Shown here piece after piece: positions 1-5,473 of a stretch of DNA of 10,953 bases; the first letter of the stretch is position 1; each line of letters begins with the position of its first letter. The notes beneath the pieces are model-generated. The model was not told where the DNA came from and did no database searches. It saw only the letters and a program-made list of their open reading frames with translations. A program made the translations under genes and the position numbers. This DNA comes from SVQP01 sp045606685 (GTDB taxonomy: Bacteria > Bacillota > Clostridia > Oscillospirales > CAG-272), in contig JAZUSJ010000059.1 of the NCBI GenBank assembly GCA_045606685.1, forward strand, positions 1 to 10,953, in the 5' to 3' direction.

Positions 1-55
1 ATATCACGATTGCGATAGCAATCATATCACTCTTTGCGAGAGCAAAGAATATCAC
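1..55. repeat. Array of small hairpins separated by ATATCAC
   Basis: Three copies of the 7-mer ATATCAC (1-7, 24-30, 49-55) flank two perfect small stem-loops. The first is GATTGC-GATA-GCAATC (8-23) and the second is TCTTTGC-GAGA-GCAAAGA (31-48). The stems differ in sequence yet stay fully self-complementary, and the spacer is invariant, so structure plus spacer is what is conserved. The array may continue beyond the left edge. The same design recurs at the right edge in the opposite orientation. I do not recognise it as a CRISPR, a named repetitive palindrome or an insertion-sequence end. Confidence 0.85.
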
Positions 56-60
56 TAAAA

Positions 61-120
61 GCAGAAAAAGAGAGAGCAAAGCGGTTTTTCTTTTCCGCAT
101 TGTTCTCTCTTTATGTTTTT
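61..120. repeat. Long AGAGAG-type stem-loop, left copy
   Basis: Arms 67-84 and 95-112 pair over 18 positions with one A/A mismatch and one G/T pair, around the T-rich loop 85-94. The arms carry the core GAGAGAGC and GCTCTCTC-like sequence. A closely related stem-loop lies at 10847-10895. Once that copy is reverse-complemented, both have the same order: last ATATCAC, a short AT-rich link, then AAAAAGAGAGAGC, a TTTTC-containing loop region and GCATT followed by TCTCTCTTT. It therefore looks like the conserved module of a composite intergenic repeat whose other part is the ATATCAC hairpin array. Confidence 0.8.
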
Positions 121-317
121 ATCGCAAGTTTCGCATTTGTTTAACAAATGCATCGGGCTATGCCCATACCCCTATTATAAATTCTCCGCTAAGAACATCA
201 CGCATTACGGATAGCGAGTGTTTTATTATTCGAAATAATCCCCAAAAAAATTAGTTTTTTGCTTGGGGAAGCGCTTGCTCTGCAGAATATTTGCGAGCAT
301 ATTCTTCAAGCTTTTGA
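121..317. repeat. Gene-free run of further hairpins
   Basis: No credible coding frame is present. Several inverted repeats follow one another: GCATTTG-TTTAA-CAAATGC (133-151); GGGC-TAT-GCCC (155-165); ATTATT-CGA-AATAAT (225-239); CCCCAA...TTGGGG (240-268) with complementary A and T runs inside; and AGAATAT-TTGCGAGC-ATATTCT (284-305). The run ends where the histidine kinase homology begins. It may be more of the composite repeat, or debris of a mobile element that removed the 5' part of that gene. No transposase, target duplication or clean terminal inverted repeat can be defined from this window. Confidence 0.6.
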
Positions 318-605
318 TCCATCAAATACAATAAGGACGGCGGCTCGGTAACGGTGTCCATTACCGAAACGGATACGGGCGTTTGCTTGCAAGTCAAGGA
401 TACGGGTATCGGTATTGAAAAAGAGCATCTGCCTCGCCTTTGTGAGCGCTTCTACCGTGTGGACAAATCCCACTCCAAGCGCATCGGCGGCACAGGACTC
501 GGCCTTGCCATCGTTAAGCACATTTGCGCCATTTCGGACGCAGAGCTTTCCATCGAAAGCGAATTCGATGTCGGTACGACGGTTACGGTCATCTTTCCTC
601 AATGA
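318..605 (+). pseudogene. C-terminal remnant of sensor histidine kinase
   Basis: The frame from 318 reads SIKYNKDGG and then a typical HATPase_c end: G1 box DTGIGI, F-box-like ERFYRVDKSHS, G2 box GGTGLGLAIVKH, and a closing beta-strand region ending in VTVIFPQ. This is the ATP-binding lobe of a PhoR/WalK-like two-component kinase. The SIKYNK at the start corresponds to the residues just after the N-box Asn. A TGA (315-317) precedes it in frame, and the sensor, transmembrane, HAMP and H-box regions are all absent: about 95 codons remain of a protein normally above 350. The first possible start, GTG at 354, lies inside the domain and has no Shine-Dalgarno sequence. Without the histidine and most of the ATP site the product cannot act as a kinase. 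The break coincides with the hairpin-rich block to its left. Confidence 0.88.
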
Positions 606-607
606 TC

Positions 608-656
608 AAACACCCACCGTGAGTTGATTTTTCATCTCACGGTGGGTGTTTTTTTG
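608..656. terminator. Intrinsic terminator between kinase remnant and eno
   Basis: Arms 608-623 and 636-651 form a 16-bp perfect stem (core CACCCACCGTGAG) with a 12-base loop, followed by a T run (651-655 and beyond) on the plus strand. It directly follows the stop codon of the kinase remnant. It also sits just past the eno stop on the other strand, where the T tract is short, so it may act in both directions but is best in the plus direction. Confidence 0.9.
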
Positions 657-666
657 TTTTGGATGA

Positions 667-1980
667 TTATTTTTCCATTCCGCAGCACACAGGGGCGGAT
701 GCCGATGCCTTGCCGCCGTACGTGGAGCATGCACCCAGCGAGGATTCTATGCGCAAAAGCCGGTTGTATTTGGCGGTGCGCTCGCTTCGGCAGGGCGCGC
801 CGGCCTTAATAAAGGGCGCATTGGTCGCCACCGCAAGATCGGCAATGGTGGTGTCCTCGGTCTCGCCCGAGCGGTGCGAGATGATATACGAAAGCCCCGC
901 GCCCGCTGCCGTGTGAATGACCTGCAGCGTGTCTGTCAGCGTGCCGATCTGATTGGGCTTGATCAGTATCGCCCCCGCGCTCTTTTGGGCAATGCCCTCC
1001 AAAAGCCGCTTTTGATTTGTCACGAACAGATCGTCACCCACGGTCATGCAGTCGCTGCCCAGTGTGCGCGTCAAGGAAGCCCATGCCTTGAAATCGCGCT
1101 GATCCAGCCCGTCCTCCAAGGAGAGCAGGGGATATTTTGAGGCCAGCGAGGACCAATAAGAGATCAGATCGTCGGTGCTGCGGTATTTGCTTCTTTTGGG
1201 CATCACGTAAGCGTCCTCGCTCTCGCGAAACCATTCGGAGGCTGCCGCATCCAGCGAGATCTTGACCGTGTCCGTGTCGTAGCCGCATTTTTCAATGGCG
1301 TGGCAGATATACTCCAGCGCCTGCTCGTCCGAGGCAAGGTCGGGCGCGTAGCCCCCCTCGTCGCCAACACCGCCGCCAAGCCCCTCGTGCGAAAGGATCT
1401 CGCCCAAGCGATGGTAGATCTCGCTGCCGATGCGCAAGCCCTCGCTGTAAGAATCCGCGCCCACGGGGACGATCATAAACTCCTGAATTTCCACGTTGTT
1501 GTGCGCGTGCGCACCGCCGTTGAGCACGTTCATCATGGGGACGGGAAGACGGTGCGCGTCAATGCCGCCAAGCCAGCGGTAAAGGGGAATGCGATACCAG
1601 CTTGCCGCCGCGCGTGCGCTTGCAAGAGAAACTGCAAGCACGGCATTGGCACCCAGATTGGATAGGTTTTCCGTGCCGTCCAGCTCGCGCAGCTGCTTGT
1701 CAACGTCAGCTTGATCGGACGCGTAAGTGCCTGCCAGAGCAGGGGAAATGATCTTGCATACGTTGCTCACAGCCTGCACAACACCCTTGCCGTCGTAGCG
1801 TTTTTTGTCCCTGTCGCGCAGCTCGTGCGCCTCGTATATGCCCGTCGAAGCCCCCGAAGGCACGCCCGCAACACCCACCGTGCCGTCTGCCAGCACCACG
1901 GTTGCCTCCACAGTCGGATTGCCGCGCGAATCCAAGATCTCCCGCGCTCCGCATTTAATGATCTGAGGTTTTGTCATCAT
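667..1980 (-). CDS. eno: Enolase (phosphopyruvate hydratase)
   Basis: Converts 2-phosphoglycerate to phosphoenolpyruvate in cytoplasmic glycolysis; a Mg-dependent enzyme of the enolase superfamily. The 437-residue product has the usual family length. Key residues fall at E. coli-like positions: flexible loop SGAST (42-46), H158, E167 in the IQEFMIVP motif, E208 in GDEGG, Mg ligands D244, E289 and D316, catalytic K341 in ILIKPNQ, the signature SHRSGETED near 368-376, and K392. The start is the first of two adjacent ATGs, placed 7 bases after GGAGGG; an in-frame ATG 27 bases upstream lacks such a site. The gene is monocistronic, convergent with the kinase remnant and divergent from the repeat lipoprotein. 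Some motif positions are mildly divergent (GGAHAHNN, DGLDQRDF), but no catalytic residue is missing. No convincing promoter was found in its leader. Confidence 0.97.
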   Translation of the reverse strand: MMTKPQIIKCGAREILDSRGNPTVEATVVLADGTVGVAGVPSGASTGIYEAHELRDRDKKRYDGKGVVQAVSNVCKIISPALAGTYASDQADVDKQLRELDGTENLSNLGANAVLAVSLASARAAASWYRIPLYRWLGGIDAHRLPVPMMNVLNGGAHAHNNVEIQEFMIVPVGADSYSEGLRIGSEIYHRLGEILSHEGLGGGVGDEGGYAPDLASDEQALEYICHAIEKCGYDTDTVKISLDAAASEWFRESEDAYVMPKRSKYRSTDDLISYWSSLASKYPLLSLEDGLDQRDFKAWASLTRTLGSDCMTVGDDLFVTNQKRLLEGIAQKSAGAILIKPNQIGTLTDTLQVIHTAAGAGLSYIISHRSGETEDTTIADLAVATNAPFIKAGAPCRSERTAKYNRLLRIESSLGACSTYGGKASASAPVCCGMEK

Positions 1981-2076
1981 AAAAAATCCCTCCGTTGTGT
2001 ATTTCATAAGGTAGTATTGGCAAACTTTGCACGTTTCATACCTTTCGACGCTCGGTCTTGTAAGGCAAAGCCGTTC

Positions 2077-2107
2077 ATGGTAATAATGACTAACTATATC
2101 TTACCAT
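2077..2107. promoter_or_regulatory. Inverted repeat in eno/LRR divergent region
   Basis: ATGGTAA (2077-2083) and TTACCAT (2101-2107) form a 7-bp dyad with a 17-base spacer. It lies in the roughly 230-base region between the divergent starts of eno and the repeat lipoprotein, about 20 bases upstream of a possible -35 box for the latter. It could be an operator or merely a chance dyad in AT-rich DNA. No regulator gene is nearby to pair with it. Confidence 0.25.
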
Positions 2108-2125
2108 ATTTGTCTAATATTTATC

Positions 2126-2154
2126 TTTACGGAATTTTGAATTGGTGGTAAAAT
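2126..2154 (+). promoter_or_regulatory. Candidate sigma-A promoter of the LRR lipoprotein
   Basis: TTTACG (2126-2131) and TAAAAT (2149-2154) are separated by 17 bases, matching 4/6 and 5/6 of the vegetative consensus. Transcription would give a leader of about 50 bases. That leader includes an 8-bp stem with two G/U pairs (2165-2172 with 2179-2186) ahead of the Shine-Dalgarno sequence GGAGA at 2201. Confidence 0.5.
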
Positions 2155-2210
2155 GTTTGGTAAGGATTCCCGCTTTTTCGGGGATTTCATTTTAATATTG
2201 GGAGAAAGAA

Positions 2211-3272
2211 ATGAAAAAATCAGCATTGTTGATTTTTGCGGTGCTGCTTTCGATGTCTCTCCTGCTTACTGCTTGCGACACCCAAGGCCCGCAAGGCGAA
2301 CAAAGTGTGCAAGGCGAGCAGGGTGTTCAAGGTGAAAAGGGCGAAAAAGGAGATGCCAGTGCCCAAGTCGACAAGGACGATAGTGGTAAAGAACAGACAG
2401 GTACGGATGGGTTAGAATATTACCTCTTGCCCGACGGTACGTACGGCGTTATGGCGGGAACATCAAAGTATCTGGAAGAGATTAAGATTGTGGATATCTA
2501 CAATGGCAAGCCGGTTACGCAAATCTTACCCAATGCGTTCGAAAACGCTACCAATTTGGTATCCATATCCATTCCTTCCTGCGTTACGACAATTGGAACA
2601 CATGCATTTAGCGGGTGTTTGGAATTGAGTAAGATTGAGCTTTCGGATAGCGTGACAAGCATTGGCGATTATGCGTTCTATGGCTGTGCTGGTTTGACTA
2701 GCATCACGATTTCGGACAATGTAACAAATATTGGCAACTATGCATTCGAGGACTGTGCCAGATTGACAAGCGTTACGATTGGCGAAGGAGTAATAAGCAT
2801 AGGTTCCGATGTGTTCAAAGGTTGCACCAGTTTGACGGGTATTGCCGTGTCGTTTGCTGGTGATTATGATATGCGCAGTCTTTTTGGGGAACGTGAAAAA
2901 TTGATTTTGGGGCATAGTATATTCATGCCTAAATTACCCAAATCACTCAAAGAAGTAATCATTACAGGCGGGGAAAGCATTGACGATTATGCGTTTTTGG
3001 GCGGTACCTTTTTGACGAAAGTCACCATTGGCGATAGTGTGACAAGCATCGGTATTGCTGCATTTTCCGACTGCATCAGCCTGACAAGCATCACGATTCC
3101 GGATAGCCTGACAAGCATTGATAGTTCTGCATTCTTGAACTGCAGCTGTTTGACCGACGTATATTACACCGGCACGGAAGAAGAATGGGCGGCGATTACG
3201 ATTGATAGTAATGGAAATTCTGATCTCACCTCCGCTACCATCCACTACAACTGGACCGGTGAAGAGTCCTGA
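2211..3272 (+). CDS. Lipoprotein with collagen-like stalk and BspA-type leucine-rich repeats
   Basis: A predicted surface lipoprotein of 353 residues. The signal peptide (1-21) ends in lipobox LTAC with the lipidated Cys at 22. Residues 26-48 are Gly-X-Y triplets, with Gly at 26, 29, 35, 38, 41, 44 and 47 and a Ser replacing Gly at 32: a short collagen-like stalk. From about residue 100 there are 23-residue TpLRR (LRR_5) units of the form LTSITISDxVTxIGxYAFxxC. Roughly eight can be seen; the one around 209-240 is degenerate or interrupted. The C-terminal cap is the VYYTGTEEEWAAI...ATIHYN type that closes many clostridial BspA-like proteins. Family members commonly bind host or environmental ligands; the ligand here cannot be told. 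GGAGA with a 5-base gap supports the start. The gene is monocistronic, between divergent eno and convergent glyA. Confidence 0.93.
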   Translation: MKKSALLIFAVLLSMSLLLTACDTQGPQGEQSVQGEQGVQGEKGEKGDASAQVDKDDSGKEQTGTDGLEYYLLPDGTYGVMAGTSKYLEEIKIVDIYNGKPVTQILPNAFENATNLVSISIPSCVTTIGTHAFSGCLELSKIELSDSVTSIGDYAFYGCAGLTSITISDNVTNIGNYAFEDCARLTSVTIGEGVISIGSDVFKGCTSLTGIAVSFAGDYDMRSLFGEREKLILGHSIFMPKLPKSLKEVIITGGESIDDYAFLGGTFLTKVTIGDSVTSIGIAAFSDCISLTSITIPDSLTSIDSSAFLNCSCLTDVYYTGTEEEWAAITIDSNGNSDLTSATIHYNWTGEES

Positions 3273-3286
3273 CAAAAAACAAATCG

Positions 3287-3316
3287 CCCCCGGAATTGCT
3301 TTTGCAAATCCGGGGG
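3287..3316. terminator. Bidirectional terminator between LRR gene and glyA
   Basis: CCCCCGGA (3287-3294) pairs with TCCGGGGG (3309-3316), with an inner TTGC/GCAA extension around a T loop. On the minus strand, the stem is followed after a few bases by a TTTGTTTTTT tract, so it best serves glyA. On the plus strand, it is followed only by TTCTCTC, a weaker tail for the lipoprotein gene, which stops 14 bases earlier. Confidence 0.85.
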
Positions 3317-3339
3317 TTCTCTCATTTATAGATGATTGC

Positions 3340-4584
3340 TTACTCGTAAAGCGGATATTTCTTGCAGATGCCCGCAACGATCTCGCGCACCTCGTCGGCC
3401 TTGGTGTCGAACTCCTGTGCGGTCATGCGCATGCACTTGGCAAGCGTGACCATGTCGGCCTCGGTAAGGCCTCTGGTGGTGGCAGCAGGTGTGCCGACGC
3501 GGATGCCCGAGGTCACGAAGGGCTTTTCGGGATCGTTGGGGATGGCGTTCTTATTGACCGTGATGTGTACCTCGTCAAGGCGATGCTCCATCTCCTTGCC
3601 CGTGATGTGCATGGGGCGCAGGTCAACCAGCATCAGATGGTTGTCGGTGCCGCCCGTGACAAGGTCAAAGCCCTCTGCAAGCAGCGCATTGGCCATGGCC
3701 TTTGCGTTGAGCACCACGTTATGCTGATATTCCTTGAACGCGGGTGTCAGCGCTTCGCCAAAGCAAACAGCCTTTGCGGCAATGATATGCATCAAGGGGC
3801 CGCCCTGGATGCCGGGGAAGATGGCCTTATTGACAGCCTTTGCGATATTCTCGTCGTTGCAAAGGATCATACCGCCGCGCGGGCCGCGCAGAGTCTTATG
3901 CGTGGTGGTGGTCACAACGTCCGCATAGGGGAGGGGGGACATATGCTCGCCTGCGGCAACAAGGCCTGCGATGTGCGCCATATCTACCATCAGGTATGCA
4001 CCGACGCTGTGCGCGATGTCTGCCATGCGTGCAAAATCAATGGCGCGGGGGTATGCGGATGCGCCTGCCACGATCATACGGGGGCGCACGACCTTTGCCT
4101 GTGCCTCGAGTGCATCGTAGTCGATCAGGCCGTCAGCACCTACGCCATAAGGGACGAAGTTGTAATATTTGCCCGAGAGGTTGACAGGGCTGCCGTGCGT
4201 CAGATGTCCGCCCTCGGCAAGGCTCATGCCCATGACCGTGTCGCCTGTGTTGAGCAGAGCAACGTATACTGCGGTATTTGCCTGTGAGCCGCTGTGAGGC
4301 TGTACGTTGGCAAATTTTGCACCGAACAGCTGCTTTGCGCGTTCGCATGCCAGATCCTCCAGCACGTCGATGCATCCGCATCCGCCATAGTAGCGCTTGC
4401 CGCTATAGCCCTCGGCATACTTATTGGTGGCAATGCTGCCTGCTGCCAGAAGCACGGGCAGGGAAACGAAGTTTTCGGATGCGATCAGCTCAATGCCGTC
4501 GCGCTCTCTTTGAAATTCTGCACCAATGGCCTCTGCTACCGCAGGATCGTACTTAGCCAGCAGTTCATTCATTTGATTGATCAT
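3340..4584 (-). CDS. glyA: Serine hydroxymethyltransferase
   Basis: A PLP enzyme of 414 residues that interconverts serine plus tetrahydrofolate with glycine plus 5,10-methylene-tetrahydrofolate, supplying one-carbon units. Family landmarks are clear: ELIASENFVS near 32-41, YAEGYSGKRYYGG near 56-68, HSGSQAN near 97-103, D201 and H204 in VDMAHIAGLV, the PLP-lysine K230 in TTTTHKTLRGPRGG, and the IRVGTPAATTRG end motif. The length is normal. The start is ATG at 4584, eight bases after AGAGAGG; an in-frame GTG nine bases earlier overlaps this binding site and is rejected. The leader is only about 25-30 bases, leaving no room for a riboswitch. The gene stands alone, convergent with the repeat lipoprotein and divergent from the methylglyoxal synthase-like gene. 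Confidence 0.98.
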   Translation of the reverse strand: MINQMNELLAKYDPAVAEAIGAEFQRERDGIELIASENFVSLPVLLAAGSIATNKYAEGYSGKRYYGGCGCIDVLEDLACERAKQLFGAKFANVQPHSGSQANTAVYVALLNTGDTVMGMSLAEGGHLTHGSPVNLSGKYYNFVPYGVGADGLIDYDALEAQAKVVRPRMIVAGASAYPRAIDFARMADIAHSVGAYLMVDMAHIAGLVAAGEHMSPLPYADVVTTTTHKTLRGPRGGMILCNDENIAKAVNKAIFPGIQGGPLMHIIAAKAVCFGEALTPAFKEYQHNVVLNAKAMANALLAEGFDLVTGGTDNHLMLVDLRPMHITGKEMEHRLDEVHITVNKNAIPNDPEKPFVTSGIRVGTPAATTRGLTEADMVTLAKCMRMTAQEFDTKADEVREIVAGICKKYPLYE

Positions 4585-4616
4585 GGAGAACACCTCTCTT
4601 TATTATCGTTATTATC

Positions 4617-4645
4617 ATTATACCACAGAATTAGTGCTTTGTATA
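4617..4645 (-). promoter_or_regulatory. Predicted glyA promoter
   Basis: Read on the minus strand, TATACA (4645-4640) and a perfect TATAAT (4622-4617) are separated by 17 bases. The -35 matches 4/6 of consensus. The predicted start point lies about 25-30 bases upstream of the glyA ATG. Confidence 0.7.
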
Positions 4646-4698
4646 GTCACGATTTTCACAAAAGAAACAATTTTTTCGAAAATATTTTGCATATATCA

Positions 4699-4728
4699 TT
4701 GACAAAAAGAGCAAAATCGTGTTATAAT
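4699..4728 (+). promoter_or_regulatory. Consensus sigma-A promoter of the mgsA-like/thrS cluster
   Basis: TTGACA (4699-4704) and TATAAT (4723-4728) are both perfect, with an 18-base spacer. The transcript would start near 4735 and carry a leader of about 75 bases. There is no room for a separate promoter between the first gene and the T-box, so this is the likely driver of thrS as well. Confidence 0.85.
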
Positions 4729-4808
4729 GATGTGAAGTTTGAATTGGCTTTACATAAGCATGGCAAATAAGGGCAGGTTGCATGCCTGTATTACGGAAGG
4801 GAGACACT

Positions 4809-5234
4809 ATGGAGATAGCTATCATTGCAAGCGACATGAAAAAGGAACTGATGACGCAATTTTGTATCGCCTATTGCGGCGTGCTGAGCAAGCACAATCT
4901 TTGTGCGACAAGCATTACTGCAAAGTACATTTCCGAAGCGACCGGCTTGAAAATTGAAAAGCTGCTTGCCGGAGAGCAGGGCGGCGAACAGCAGATCACT
5001 TCGCGTGTAGCTTATAATGAGATCGATATGCTTCTCTATTTCAGAGATACCCGTCCGGGCAGAGGCGCAGGCGAGATCGAAAATGAGCTGATGCGCATGT
5101 GCGACCAGAACAACGTGCCGGTTGCGACCAACATTGCAACTGCCGAGGTGCTGATCATGGCGCTGGATCGCGGTGATCTGGATTGGCGCGAGATCGTCAA
5201 CCCCAGATCTGCCATGAACAGAAAGACTTATTGA
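4809..5234 (+). CDS. mgsA: Methylglyoxal synthase family protein with altered active site
   Basis: A 141-residue single-domain protein that aligns without gaps to the core of methylglyoxal synthase, which turns dihydroxyacetone phosphate into methylglyoxal and phosphate. The fold signature is kept: IAIIASD, ATSITAKYISEATGL, GGEQQ, AYNEIDMLLYFRD, NNVPVATNIATAEVLI and the clostridial C-terminus RGDLDWREIVNP. Against E. coli MgsA, however, catalytic D71 is Glu (E60), D101 is Ile (I90), H98 is Ala (A87), H19 is Ser (S8), and phosphate-loop residues T47 and S65 are Ile and Ala; D20, T45, T48, G66 and D91 remain. Activity on the usual substrate is therefore doubtful, and a binding, regulatory or altered-substrate role is possible. 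ATG 4809 follows AAGGGAG by about 5 bases; an in-frame ATG at 4782 has a weaker site. It is the first gene of the transcript that continues into the T-box and thrS. Confidence 0.85.
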   Translation: MEIAIIASDMKKELMTQFCIAYCGVLSKHNLCATSITAKYISEATGLKIEKLLAGEQGGEQQITSRVAYNEIDMLLYFRDTRPGRGAGEIENELMRMCDQNNVPVATNIATAEVLIMALDRGDLDWREIVNPRSAMNRKTY

Positions 5235-5243
5235 TCCCATAAA

Positions 5244-5437
5244 CGGTATAAGACATGTCCTTTGGGCAAGCTACATCCACAGAGAGCGTCGGGTGCTGGA
5301 AAGACGCGTTGTACGCCAAAAGGGTACCACTTATATCTGAAAACCGAATACCAAACGAGTGAAACGTTCGGGTGGAACCGTGCGGATTTTGTTGTCTGCA
5401 CCCCGATACAGCGCATGCTGTATCGGGGTTATTTTTA
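5244..5437 (+). ncRNA. T-box riboswitch, threonine type (thrS leader)
   Basis: This leader senses uncharged tRNA-Thr and prevents termination ahead of thrS. The lower stem I pairs GGTATAAG (5245-5252) with CTTATATC (5330-5337). Above the specifier loop, CCTTTGGGC (5259-5267) pairs with GCCAAAAGG (5315-5323) with one mismatch. The specifier is ACC (5326-5328, Thr), followed by a purine. Stem III is formed by CCGAA and AACG with CGTT and TTCGG (5344-5371). The T-box core GGGTGGAACCG begins at 5370. The antiterminator pairs CGGG (5369-5372) and GTGC (5380-5383) with GCAC and CCCG (5398-5405), leaving the bulge TGGAACC; TGGA fits a tRNA with discriminator U73 (inference). The competing terminator is the 12-bp perfect stem 5401-5412/5417-5428 with a T-rich tail. 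Stem I begins about 10 bases after the upstream stop codon. Confidence 0.96.
5401..5437 (+). terminator. Regulated terminator of the thrS T-box
   Basis: CCCCGATACAGC (5401-5412), tetraloop GCAT and GCTGTATCGGGG (5417-5428) are followed by TTATTTTTA. The 5' arm contains the CCCG needed by the antiterminator, so the two folds exclude each other. Confidence 0.93.
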
Positions 5438-5473
5438 TAAACAATTACAATCACATAAAGGAGAAAAACTATC

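Noticed and set aside
1..55. CRISPR array
   Set aside because: The repeated unit is only 7 bases and the variable parts are self-complementary hairpins rather than unique spacers; no cas gene is present.
1981..2110. eno promoter and leader riboswitch
   Set aside because: No -35/-10 pair with acceptable spacing and no recognisable aptamer fold was found upstream of eno; only a GGAGGG binding site is secure.
2153..2335. Short plus-strand open frame starting at 2153
   Set aside because: It overlaps the start of the lipoprotein in another frame, its ATG lies at the -10 box, and it has no ribosome binding site.
3202..4287. A 361-codon plus-strand open frame opposite glyA
   Set aside because: It overlaps the unambiguous serine hydroxymethyltransferase on the other strand and shows no motif; it is a compositional shadow.
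4782..4808. Earlier ATG start for the mgsA-like gene
   Set aside because: The ATG at 4809 has a much better Shine-Dalgarno (AAGGGAG, about 5 bases), and homology to the family begins right there (EIAIIASD).
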